Positions 9,474 through 17,799 of a stretch of 49,487 nt of DNA are shown piece after piece. The notes beneath the pieces were generated by a model, which ran no database searches, had not been told where the DNA came from, and saw only the letters and a program-made list of their open reading frames with translations. The translations under genes and the position numbers were made by a program. How positions within the stretch are numbered: position 1 is the first letter of the stretch; the number at the start of each line of letters is the position of its first letter. Origin of the DNA: [Collinsella] massiliensis (lineage in GTDB: Bacteria; Actinomycetota; Coriobacteriia; Coriobacteriales; Coriobacteriaceae); assembly GCA_000333815.1 (NCBI GenBank), contig CAPI01000082.1, positions 1 to 49,487 on the forward strand. The letters run 5' to 3'.

Positions 9474-10802
9474 ATGCTGAGCAAACCCATATCGCGGCGC
9501 TCGCTTCTGGGCCTCACCGCAGCGGGCGCGGCCTCGCTCATGTTCGCCGGCTGCACCAAGGAGCGCTCGGACGGCAAGATCGAGGTCGAGATCGTGAGCT
9601 ACAAGCAGGAGGCCGTGAGCATCTTCGAGCAGATCATGGCCGACTTCAACGCGACCCACGACGACATCTACCTCAACATCCAGAGCCCCGCGGACGCCGT
9701 GACCGTCATGAAGACGCGCTTCGTGCGCGAGAACTACCCGGACGTGATCGGCATCGGCGGCGACGCGGACTACGCGAGCTTCGTCGACTCCGAGATCCTC
9801 GCCGACGTGAGCGATTACCCCGGCATGGATTCCGTGAGCCCGGCCTACATTGACATCCTGAAGAGCGTCACGTACATCCCGATGGAGGGCGTCTACGGCG
9901 TGCCGTACGTGGCGAACGCCGCCGGCATGCTCTACAACAAGCAGATGTTCGCCGATAAGGGCTGGGCCATCCCCGAAACCTGGGACGAGCTCATCGCGCT
10001 CTGCGACGAGATCGTCGCCGAGGGTGAGGTCGCCCCGTTCTACCTGGGCTACGCCGACACCTGGACGATCCTCTCGCCGTGGAACTCCATCGCGGTGAAC
10101 ATGGTGCCGAGCGACCTCGCGCGCCAGGTGAACGCCGGCGAGGCCACCTTCGCCGAGTACTACGGCGCGCCCGCCCGCCGCATGCGCCAGATGCTGAAGT
10201 ACAGCCAGACCACCATCGGCGACCCCGGTCCCTTCTCCATCCAGTACAACGACGCCTGCACCCGCTTCGGCAACGGCATGTCGGCGATGTACCCCTGCGG
10301 CAGCTTCGCGGTCCCGCAGATCCTGCGCGCCGGCACCGACATCCAGGTCGGGATGTTCCCCATGCCCTCGGCCGAGAACCCGGAGGACCGCATCGTCGTC
10401 TCCGGCGTCGACCTGCAGTGGTGCGTGGCCGAGACCTGCAAGCACAAGGATGCCGTCTACGAGGTGCTCGACTTCTTGAGCTCGCCGGATTACCTGCAGA
10501 CCTACATCTCCGACCAGCGCGCCATCTCGTGCATCGAGGGCGACTTCGAGCTCGACCCGCTGTTCGACGACATCAAGCCCTGGCTCGAGGAGGGTCGCGT
10601 CCTCGACTACCTGGACCACTCCTACCAGAGCGCCATGGCGGTCGACGCGCAGCTCCAGACCATGCTGCAGGACAACGACGGCACCGAGGACGAGATCATC
10701 GACCGCTTCCTCAAGAAGTTCGATTCGGATTGGCAGCGCTACAACCGCAACGTCATCCGCCAGGTCCAGGAGTACGACCGCCAGCACGGTATCGAGAGCT
10801 AA
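9474..10802 (+). CDS. msmE: Sugar-binding lipoprotein of the alpha-galactoside ABC importer
   Basis: Extracellular binding protein (family 1 fold), 442 residues. The N-terminus has SRRSLLGLTAAGAASLMFAG and a lipobox ending at Cys27 (LMFAGC), so it is lipid-anchored; the Arg-Arg pair before the hydrophobic core suggests the Tat route. The mature part shows family features: EIVSYKQEAVSIFEQIMADF, DVIGIGGDADYASFVDSEI, VPYVANAAGMLYNKQMFADK and WDELIALCDEIVAEG. It lies between the ATPase and the permeases, with GAGAGGAG before the start. The ligand is inferred as raffinose or melibiose type from the alpha-galactosidase and amylosucrase neighbours. Confidence 0.92.
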   Translation: MLSKPISRRSLLGLTAAGAASLMFAGCTKERSDGKIEVEIVSYKQEAVSIFEQIMADFNATHDDIYLNIQSPADAVTVMKTRFVRENYPDVIGIGGDADYASFVDSEILADVSDYPGMDSVSPAYIDILKSVTYIPMEGVYGVPYVANAAGMLYNKQMFADKGWAIPETWDELIALCDEIVAEGEVAPFYLGYADTWTILSPWNSIAVNMVPSDLARQVNAGEATFAEYYGAPARRMRQMLKYSQTTIGDPGPFSIQYNDACTRFGNGMSAMYPCGSFAVPQILRAGTDIQVGMFPMPSAENPEDRIVVSGVDLQWCVAETCKHKDAVYEVLDFLSSPDYLQTYISDQRAISCIEGDFELDPLFDDIKPWLEEGRVLDYLDHSYQSAMAVDAQLQTMLQDNDGTEDEIIDRFLKKFDSDWQRYNRNVIRQVQEYDRQHGIES

Positions 10803-10814
10803 GGGGGAACCTCA

Positions 10815-11687
10815 ATGGCCACACGTGCGCAGGGCAAGGTCGGCACGAACCGCATGAGGACGTTCTACGCGATCCTCATCCCCGTGCTCATCTTGTTCGT
10901 TGCCTTCAACACCTACCCGCTCATCACGGGCTTTCTGTACAGCTTCACCGATTCGAAGGGCTACGGCGCCTTCAACATCGTCGGCCTGCAGAACTACGCC
11001 GACCTCTTCACCGACACGCGCGTCCTGAACTCCTACCTCTTCACGTTCAAGGTCGCCGTCGTCGCCACCATCCTCACGAACGTGTTCTCGCTCATGCTCG
11101 CGATGGCGCTCTCGAGCAAGATCAAGTTCAAGAGCGCGCTGCGCGGCCTGTTCTTCGTGCCGCAGATCCTCGGCGCGCTCGTCGTGGGCTACGTGTTCCA
11201 GTTCCTGTTCACCTGGCTCATCCCGGCGCTCTTCAACACCGACTACACGATCCTCGGCGACCCCACGTGGGCGTGGGTGGCCATCGTGGTGGTGCTCGTG
11301 TGGCAGAGCTGCGCGCAGACCACGATCATCTACATCACCGGATTGTCGTCGGTGCCCGAGGACGTCTACGAGGCGGCCGCGCTCGACGGCGCGAAGGGCT
11401 GGAACAAGTTCCGCTACATCACGTTCCCGCTCATCATGCCCTCCGTCACCACGAACATGGTGCTCGTGATGAAGAACATGCTCATGGTGTTCGACCAGAT
11501 CATCGCCATGACGAACGGCGGCCCGTCGCAGTCCACGGAATCCATCTCCTTCCTCATCTACAACAATGGCCTGTCCGGCGGGCAGTTCGGGTTCCAGTGC
11601 GCCAACGCCGTCATCTTCTTCATCCTCATCGCCGCGATCTCGGTTATCCAGACGCGCTTTTTGAATAGCAGAGAGGAGCAGCTGTAA
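10815..11687 (+). CDS. msmF: Sugar ABC transporter permease 1
   Basis: Integral membrane subunit of 290 residues with six predicted helices, MalF-type short form. The first helix is YAILIPVLILFVAFNTYPLI. The cytoplasmic EAA loop that docks the ATPase is YEAAALDGAKGWNKFRYI followed by TFPLIMP. AAGGGGGAA precedes the start and only 12 bp separate it from the binding-protein stop. The last base of its TAA stop is the first base of the next gene's ATG, so the two permeases are translationally coupled. Confidence 0.94.
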   Translation: MATRAQGKVGTNRMRTFYAILIPVLILFVAFNTYPLITGFLYSFTDSKGYGAFNIVGLQNYADLFTDTRVLNSYLFTFKVAVVATILTNVFSLMLAMALSSKIKFKSALRGLFFVPQILGALVVGYVFQFLFTWLIPALFNTDYTILGDPTWAWVAIVVVLVWQSCAQTTIIYITGLSSVPEDVYEAAALDGAKGWNKFRYITFPLIMPSVTTNMVLVMKNMLMVFDQIIAMTNGGPSQSTESISFLIYNNGLSGGQFGFQCANAVIFFILIAAISVIQTRFLNSREEQL

Positions 11688-12532
11688 TGGCACGCAACGC
11701 TACGGCGAAGGTCTCGGAGCGGGTCAACTGGCCCATTACCATCGCCCTGATCGTCCTCGCGGCGGTCACCATCATCTTCCCGCTGTACATGACGGTGCGT
11801 ATCGCCGTGTCCGAGCGCTATCCCATGGGTCTCGAGATCTTCACGCTGCCCGAAACCTGGGACTTTGCGAACTTCCTCGAGGCCATCGAGGCCACGGACT
11901 TCTTCGTCACGTTCATGAACTCGCTCATCATCACGGCCGTGGCCGTGGTCGTGTCCATCGTGGTGCACAGCCTCGCGGCGTACGCCATCGGGCGCAACAT
12001 GGAGAAGAAGCCCTTCAAGCTGAGCTACTACTTCATCGTCGCCGGCATGTACGTGCCGTTCGCGATCCTCATGATGCCGCTCGTGAAGCAGACCGCCGTG
12101 CTCCATCTGGACAACATGGTGGGCGTCATGATCCTCTACGTGGTGTTCTACATGCCCATGAACGTCATGCTCTACACGGGCTACCTGCGCAACATCCCGC
12201 TCGCGCTCGAGGAGGCCGCGCGCGTGGACGGCGCCCGCACCTGGACGACGTTCTGGAAGGTCATCTTCCCCATCATGAAGCCCATGCACGCCACCGTGGC
12301 GGTGCTCACCGGCCTCGCGGTGTGGAACGACGTCATGACCCCGCTCGTCATCATGGGCGGCTCGGGCGTGAACACGCTGCCGCTCGCGCAGATGACGTTC
12401 CAGACGACGTTCGGCACTGATTACTCGCTCGCCTTCGCGTCGTATCTGCTCGCCATGCTGCCCATGATCATCTTCTACATCTTCGCGCAGAAGCAGATCA
12501 TCGGCGGCGTCACGAACGGCGCGGTTAAGTAG
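11687..12532 (+). CDS. msmG: Sugar ABC transporter permease 2
   Basis: Second membrane subunit, 281 residues, MalG-type. The first helix is ITIALIVLAAVTIIFPLYM. The EAA loop reads LEEAARVDGARTWTTFWKVI and then FPIMKP. It starts inside the stop of the upstream permease (TAATG) and ends 126 bp before the alpha-galactosidase. Together with the ATPase and lipoprotein it completes a four-part CUT1 importer. Confidence 0.94.
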   Translation: MARNATAKVSERVNWPITIALIVLAAVTIIFPLYMTVRIAVSERYPMGLEIFTLPETWDFANFLEAIEATDFFVTFMNSLIITAVAVVVSIVVHSLAAYAIGRNMEKKPFKLSYYFIVAGMYVPFAILMMPLVKQTAVLHLDNMVGVMILYVVFYMPMNVMLYTGYLRNIPLALEEAARVDGARTWTTFWKVIFPIMKPMHATVAVLTGLAVWNDVMTPLVIMGGSGVNTLPLAQMTFQTTFGTDYSLAFASYLLAMLPMIIFYIFAQKQIIGGVTNGAVK

Positions 12533-12580
12533 TTTCTCTTGCGTGCCCGGCGCGCTCCCGCGGGCGTGCCGGGCGCGACG

Positions 12581-12586
12581 TATACT
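12581..12586 (+). promoter_or_regulatory. Candidate internal -10 box before the alpha-galactosidase gene
   Basis: TATACT in the context GACGTATACTGTCGG. It lies between two GC hairpins in the permease to galactosidase gap (GCCCGGC with GCCGGGC around 12545-12573, and CCCCGG with CCGGGG around 12595-12622). No -35 box is evident. It may give separate or boosted expression of the galactosidase. Confidence 0.35.
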
Positions 12587-12658
12587 GTCGGTGACCCCGG
12601 CCGGGCTGCGCCCCGACCGGGGCTTCGCACGAATATCTTGCTCGAAAGGCTGGCGATC

Positions 12659-14851
12659 ATGCCCATCAGCTTCGACGAATCCACCCGCGTCTTCACGCTC
12701 ACCACCCGATCGACCACCTACCAGATGCTTGCGGACTCCTACGGTTTCCTGCTGCACCTCTACTACGGCGCGCGCTCGGACGGCTTCATGGCCTACCTCG
12801 TGACCTATGCGGACCGGAGCGGCATGTGCGGCTGCCCCTACGATGTGAACGACCGCACCTACTCGCTCGACGTCCTGCCGCAGGAGTACCCGTTCCAGGG
12901 CGCGGGCGACATGCGCAGCCCGCTGCTCGTGGTGCGCGACGAGAGCGGCGCCTTCGGATGCGACTTGCGCTACGACGGTTACGAGATTCGTCCGGGCAAG
13001 TACGCCCTGCCGGGCCTGCCGGCGGTCTACAGCGACGATGAGGCCGACGGCGCCGAGACCCTTATGGTGCGCCTGCGCGACGCGCGCCTGGGCCTCGTGG
13101 TCGAGCTCCTCTACGGCGTCATGCCCGAGCTCGACGTTATCACCCGCGCCGCCGTGATCAGGAACGAGGGCACCGGGCGCATCACCGTCGACCGGGCGCA
13201 GACCGCCTGCCTCGACTTCGTGCACGGCGACTTCGACGTCATCTCGTTCCACGGCCGCCACGCCATGGAGCGCATCCCCGACCGGCACCGCGTGGGCCAC
13301 GGCACGTTCTCGGTTGGGAGCCGCCGCGGCATGTCGTCGAACCAGTACAGCCCGGTCATGCTGCTCTGCGACCACGACGCCACGGAATCGACCGGCCGCG
13401 CCTGGGGCATGAACTTCGTGTACAGCGGCGGCTTCGAGGCCGAGGTGACCGGCGAGCAGTTCGACCAGACCCGCATGCAGATGGGCCTTTCGGACGATCG
13501 CTTCTCCTATCCCTTGGAGCCCGGCGAGCAGCTCGTGGCGCCCGAGGTCATCATGACGTACTCGAGCGAGGGCATCGAGCGCGTGTCGCAGAACTTCCAC
13601 CGCTGCATCCGCACGCGCGTGTGCCGCGGCATCTGGCGCGACGCCGCCCGCCCCGTGCTCATCAACAGCTGGGAGGCGTTCTACTTCGACTTCACGGGCG
13701 AGTGCCTCGTGAAGCTCGCGGAGCGCGCCGCGAGCCTGGGCATCGAGATGCTCGTCATGGACGACGGCTGGTTCTCCACGCGCCGCGACGACCTGCGCGC
13801 CCTCGGCGACTGGACGGTGAACGAGGGGAAGCTCGGAGGGACGCTCGCCGAGCTCGTCGACCGGGTGAACGCCCTGGGCGTGAAGTTCGGCATCTGGGTG
13901 GAGCCCGAGATGGTGAGCGAGGACAGCGAGCTGTACCGCGAGCATCCCGACTGGGTGCTCGCCGTGCCCGGCAAGGGCCCTGTGCTCGGCCGCGACCAGC
14001 TCGTGCTCGACCTCTCGCGCGAGGAGGTGCGCGACAACCTCTTCGAGCAGCTCTGCCGCGTGCTCGACCAGGCGAACATCGAGTACGTGAAGTGGGATTA
14101 CAACCGCAGCATCGTCGACACGTACTCGCGCGCCTCGAACGACCAGGGCAAGGTTCTCTACGACTACATGCTCGGCCTCTACGACCTGCTCGAGCGCCTC
14201 GTCGAGCGCTACCCGAAGATCCTGTTCGAGGGGTGCTCCGCGGGCGGCGGCCGCTTCGACGCCGGCATGCTCTACTACATGCCGCAGATCTGGACGAGCG
14301 ACAACACCGACGCCGTCAACCGCCTGAAGATCCAGTACGGCACCTCGTTCGGCTTCCCGAGCTCCGCCATGGGCGCGCACGTCTCGGCCTGCCCGAACGA
14401 GATCAACGGCCGCAGCGTCCCGCTCACCACGCGCGGCATCACCGCCATGCAGGGCGCGGCCTTCGGCTACGAGCTCGACCTCATGAAGCTCCCGGAGCGC
14501 GCCTGCGAGCACATCCGCCGGCAGGTGAAGCGCTTCCACGAGATCGAGCCCATCGTGCGCGAGGGGCTCCTGTACCGCCTCGACTCGCCGCAGACGGACG
14601 CGATCTGCGCATGGGAGTACGTGACCGAGGACGGCGCGCAGGCCGTGGTGAGCGCGGTGCGCCTCGAGGTTGAGGGCTACGGCGTGGCGAACTACGTGGT
14701 GCCGCGCGGGCTCACCCCGGGCGCGAGCTATCGCGACCTGGATTCCGGCGTGGTGTACCCGGCGGACGCCCTCATGGACATGGGTTTCCCGCTGCCCGTG
14801 CGGCTCGAGGCGAACGCCGCGGTGATGTACCGCTTCGAGCGCGTGGACTAG
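12659..14851 (+). CDS. aga: Alpha-galactosidase, GH36
   Basis: Cleaves terminal alpha-1,6-galactose from raffinose-type sugars or melibiose in the cytoplasm. It has 730 residues, the usual size for tetrameric GH36 enzymes. The N-terminal beta-sandwich is followed by the barrel with EMLVMDDGWFSTRRDD, EPEMVSEDSELYREHPDW and nucleophile Asp480 in YVKWDYNRSI. SCSAGGGRFD-like motif FEGCSAGGGRFDAGML follows, and the acid/base is Asp548 in SDNTDAVNRL. The open frame begins upstream at 12539, but MPISFDESTRVFTL at 12659 matches the family N-terminus and has AAAGG nine bases before it. No signal peptide is present, so the substrate must first be imported. Confidence 0.95.
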   Translation: MPISFDESTRVFTLTTRSTTYQMLADSYGFLLHLYYGARSDGFMAYLVTYADRSGMCGCPYDVNDRTYSLDVLPQEYPFQGAGDMRSPLLVVRDESGAFGCDLRYDGYEIRPGKYALPGLPAVYSDDEADGAETLMVRLRDARLGLVVELLYGVMPELDVITRAAVIRNEGTGRITVDRAQTACLDFVHGDFDVISFHGRHAMERIPDRHRVGHGTFSVGSRRGMSSNQYSPVMLLCDHDATESTGRAWGMNFVYSGGFEAEVTGEQFDQTRMQMGLSDDRFSYPLEPGEQLVAPEVIMTYSSEGIERVSQNFHRCIRTRVCRGIWRDAARPVLINSWEAFYFDFTGECLVKLAERAASLGIEMLVMDDGWFSTRRDDLRALGDWTVNEGKLGGTLAELVDRVNALGVKFGIWVEPEMVSEDSELYREHPDWVLAVPGKGPVLGRDQLVLDLSREEVRDNLFEQLCRVLDQANIEYVKWDYNRSIVDTYSRASNDQGKVLYDYMLGLYDLLERLVERYPKILFEGCSAGGGRFDAGMLYYMPQIWTSDNTDAVNRLKIQYGTSFGFPSSAMGAHVSACPNEINGRSVPLTTRGITAMQGAAFGYELDLMKLPERACEHIRRQVKRFHEIEPIVREGLLYRLDSPQTDAICAWEYVTEDGAQAVVSAVRLEVEGYGVANYVVPRGLTPGASYRDLDSGVVYPADALMDMGFPLPVRLEANAAVMYRFERVD

Positions 14852-14865
14852 CGCGCCCGTTCCTG

Positions 14866-14900
14866 GCCGGCTGCCCGGTTCGCCTGACCGGGCAGCCGGC
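14866..14900 (+). terminator. Strong GC hairpin after the alpha-galactosidase gene
   Basis: A perfect 14-bp stem (GCCGGCTGCCCGGT at 14866-14879, complement at 14887-14900) with a 7-nt loop. No T-tract follows, so it may protect the mRNA 3' end or terminate inefficiently. Confidence 0.5.
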
Positions 14901-14930
14901 GTGACCGTTCGCGATTGAGAAGGGGAGCGT

Positions 14931-16886
14931 ATGCTCGATGATTATCGCCGGGCGCGCAAGCTCGCGGCCAAGCAGTTGCAGGTGGATGTCGAGGCGGGGC
15001 GCTACCCCTACCTGCCCGCGCTCGACGACATCCTGAAGGGCGAGGGCTGCCAGGGCGAGATCCCCATCGGCACCACCGAGATCGACATCGCCCTCATCGC
15101 GGGCACGCGCACGCACGGCCGCCAGAACAGCTTCGCCACGAACTTCATGCCCCTGCCCGAGGCCTCGAGCGAGTTCGCGATGAAGTGGAGCGACCTCATC
15201 GATTCTCAACGCGAGGAGGGCATCCGCGACCCCATCCTCGTCTACGAGTTCTTCCAGCGCTTCTACGTACAGGAAGGCAACAAGCGCGTCTCGGTGCTGC
15301 GCTTTTTGGGACAGCCGACCATCACGGCGCAGGTCGTCCGCGTGGTACCCATGGCGTCGGACTCCAAGGCGTACCGCGTCTACCAGGAGTTCATGCGCTT
15401 CTACAGCGTCGCGCCCATCTACGGCATCGTGCTCACCGAGGAGGGCTCCTACGCGAAGCTCGCCGCCTTCGCCGGGCGCGACCTCGAGGAGGCGTGGCCG
15501 GACGAGGTGGTGCACGACCTGCGCCAGGCGTTCGACTCCTTCCTCATGGCGTTCAAGAAGCACGGCGGGGAGCACCTGGGCGTGACCGCGGGCGACGCGT
15601 TCCTCGTCTACCTCAAGATCTTCGGCTTCCACCAGGCGGTCGAATCGCTGCCGAGCGAGGTGTCGCGCCATGTGGCGCGCATCTGGGACGAGTTCGTCGT
15701 GGCGCGCGACGGCGGCAAGGTCGCCTACCTGGAGGATCCCGCCGAGGGCAAGACCCCTGTCATCAGCGAGCTCAAGAGCCTCCTGCCCGTGAGCTCCTAC
15801 AAGCCCTTCCGCGTCTCGTTCATCTACGAGCGCTCGCCCGAGACGGACGGGTGGTGCGCCCTGCACGACAAGGGCAGACTCATGCTCGAGCGCTACATGG
15901 GCTCCACGGTGGAGACGCGCGCCCATCCCTTCTGCGCGGAGGACGACGCCTTCGACGAGGCGGTCGATCGCGCGATCGCCGCGGGCTCCGACCTCGTGGT
16001 GACGATCTCGCCCACGCAGATGCATTCCTGCCTGCACGCGGCCGTCCTGCATCCGGACACGCCCTTCATCAACTGCTCCGTGAGCCTCTCGCACAGCGCG
16101 GTGCGCACGTTCAGCGGCCGGCTCTACGAGGCGAAGTTCCTGCTTGGCGCGCTCGCGGCGACCCTCGCGGAGAACCATCGCATCGGGTATGTGGCGGAGG
16201 TGCCGACCTTCGGCAGCGTCTCGGCGATCAACGCCTTCGCCATCGGGGCGGCCATGGTCGACCCCGCCTCGACCATCTACCTCAAGTGGTTCTCGGCGAA
16301 GGACTACGACTGGAAGCGCGAGCTCGCGGAGGCGGACGTGCGCATCGTCTCGGCGCGCGACTACCTCGACCCGCTCGCGCCCGACGAGCCGTGGGGCCTC
16401 TACCGCATCGAGGACGACGGCACGTCCACGCACCTCGCCGAGCCCGTCTGGAAGTGGGGGCGCTACTACCGGCTCATCGTCCAGTCCATCCGCAACCAGA
16501 CCTGGAAGCGCGTGGGGGAGTCCATCTCCGGTGCCGCGCTCAACTACTGGTGGGGCATGTCGGCGGGCATCCTCGACGTGCACCTCTCCGAGGCGCTGCC
16601 GTACGGCCAACGCACGCTCATCGACGTCCTGCGCCAGTCCATCTTGACGCACCGCATCGACCCGTTCGCCGGCGAGCTCGTGAGCCAGGAGGGCGTCGTG
16701 CAGCTCGACGGCGCGGGGCGCCTGCCGAGCTCCGAGATCGTGCGGATGCGCTGGCTCAACGCCAACGTCGTGGGGCGTCTGCCCGAGCAGCGCGAGCTCT
16801 CCTGGAACGGCCTCGAGCAGGTCGAGGTGAGCGGCCTCATCCCGCTCGACGTGGAGAAGCTGCCCCATAAGGGGACGACATCATGA
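14931..16886 (+). CDS. Cytoplasmic BMP/PnrA-fold protein with ParB-like N-terminal region
   Basis: 651 residues without a signal peptide or lipobox, so it is predicted to stay in the cytoplasm. Residues ~290-570 match the basic-membrane-protein (BMP, PnrA/Med) nucleoside-binding fold, with SFIYERSPETDGWCALHDKG, GSDLVVTISPTQM and HRIGYVAEVPTFGSVSAIN (the usual glycine-rich hinge). Residues ~50-150 hold VQEGNKRVSVLRFLGQPTIT, which resembles the ParB/sulfiredoxin-type GNxR motif. Proteins of this layout occur in Clostridia. Their role is unknown; a nucleoside or nucleotide sensor is my inference. GAGAAGGGGAG precedes the start. The phosphoesterase gene overlaps its stop by 4 bp, which points to a joint function. 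Confidence 0.8.
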   Translation: MLDDYRRARKLAAKQLQVDVEAGRYPYLPALDDILKGEGCQGEIPIGTTEIDIALIAGTRTHGRQNSFATNFMPLPEASSEFAMKWSDLIDSQREEGIRDPILVYEFFQRFYVQEGNKRVSVLRFLGQPTITAQVVRVVPMASDSKAYRVYQEFMRFYSVAPIYGIVLTEEGSYAKLAAFAGRDLEEAWPDEVVHDLRQAFDSFLMAFKKHGGEHLGVTAGDAFLVYLKIFGFHQAVESLPSEVSRHVARIWDEFVVARDGGKVAYLEDPAEGKTPVISELKSLLPVSSYKPFRVSFIYERSPETDGWCALHDKGRLMLERYMGSTVETRAHPFCAEDDAFDEAVDRAIAAGSDLVVTISPTQMHSCLHAAVLHPDTPFINCSVSLSHSAVRTFSGRLYEAKFLLGALAATLAENHRIGYVAEVPTFGSVSAINAFAIGAAMVDPASTIYLKWFSAKDYDWKRELAEADVRIVSARDYLDPLAPDEPWGLYRIEDDGTSTHLAEPVWKWGRYYRLIVQSIRNQTWKRVGESISGAALNYWWGMSAGILDVHLSEALPYGQRTLIDVLRQSILTHRIDPFAGELVSQEGVVQLDGAGRLPSSEIVRMRWLNANVVGRLPEQRELSWNGLEQVEVSGLIPLDVEKLPHKGTTS

Positions 16887-17473
16887 GGATCCTCGCCATC
16901 TCGGACACCGAGGAGGACCGCCTCACGACGCGCGCCGGCCTCGAGGCGCTCGGCCCGCTCGACTTCATCGTGTCGTGCGGCGACCTCCCCGCGACGTACC
17001 TCGAGACGATCGTCACGCTCGCGAACGTGCCTCTGCTCTACGTGCCGGGCAACCACGACACCTCGTACGCGGAGCACCCGCCGCTCGGGTGCATGCCCAT
17101 CGACGGGAAGCTCATCTCGTGCTGCGGCCTGCGCATCGTCGGCCTCGGGGGGTCGCTGCGCTACAACGACCGCGTCTACGGCTTCACGGAGCAGGAGATG
17201 CGCTGGCGCATGTACAAGATCGCGCTGCGGGCGAAGTGGTCGGGCGGCGCGGACCTCATGGTGACGCACGCCCCGCCGCGCGGCTTCGGCGACCTCGACG
17301 ACTACCCGCACCGGGGCTTCGAATCATTCAACGTGGCGCTCGACATGCTCCGGCCGCGCCTGCTCGTCCACGGCCACGTGCACATGGAGTACGGCCGCAT
17401 CGAGCGCGAGCGCGACCACCCGTCGGGCGCGCGCCTCGTGAACGCCTGCGGCTCGCGGATCATCGAATTCTGA
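16883..17473 (+). CDS. Calcineurin-like metallophosphoesterase (DxE variant)
   Basis: A small soluble phosphoesterase of 196 residues, MPP fold. Motifs in order: ISDTEED (residues 6-12), SCGDLPA, PGNHDTSY, VTHAPPRGFGDLDD and VHGHVHMEYG, ending NACGSRIIEF. The first motif is normally D-x-H; here the metal-ligand His is replaced by Glu (D-T-E). Clostridial relatives that I recall share this D-x-E form, so it is probably a subfamily trait and not damage. The ATG lies inside the stop region of the BMP-fold gene (ATGA overlap). The substrate is unknown: a cyclic nucleotide or nucleotide would fit the partner, but that is inference. Confidence 0.88.
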   Translation: MRILAISDTEEDRLTTRAGLEALGPLDFIVSCGDLPATYLETIVTLANVPLLYVPGNHDTSYAEHPPLGCMPIDGKLISCCGLRIVGLGGSLRYNDRVYGFTEQEMRWRMYKIALRAKWSGGADLMVTHAPPRGFGDLDDYPHRGFESFNVALDMLRPRLLVHGHVHMEYGRIERERDHPSGARLVNACGSRIIEF

Positions 17474-17617
17474 GCGCGCGTCCCCGCGCCCGGCGCCCGC
17501 GCGCGCCCGGGTGGGGGAGCGACGCATGTGGGCGCGGCGTGTGAGCGCGCCCGTGCGCGAGCTTTACCGTGTGCACGCAGGCGGTATCTGCTATCATACG
17601 AGAGCTGTGCGCGACAC

Positions 17618-17701
<84 letters not shown>

Positions 17702-17708
17702 GCGCAGA

Positions 17709-17739
17709 CGCCCCTCGGGGCTTCCGCCGCACGCGGCGG
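17709..17739 (+). terminator. Tandem hairpins after tRNA-Leu
   Basis: GCCCC-TC-GGGGC (17710-17721) followed by CTT and a CCGCCGC/GCGGCGG hairpin (17724-17739). Probably 3' processing or a weak terminator before tig. Confidence 0.4.
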
Positions 17740-17799
17740 TGAGAGAGAAAAACAGGTTCCAGCGCCTGAGGCTATGCTGGGTAGGTTAGAGGAGGAACG

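Noticed and set aside
11558-14539. 993-codon minus-strand frame opposite the permease and alpha-galactosidase genes
   Set aside because: A GC-driven shadow frame without domains; it crosses three real genes.
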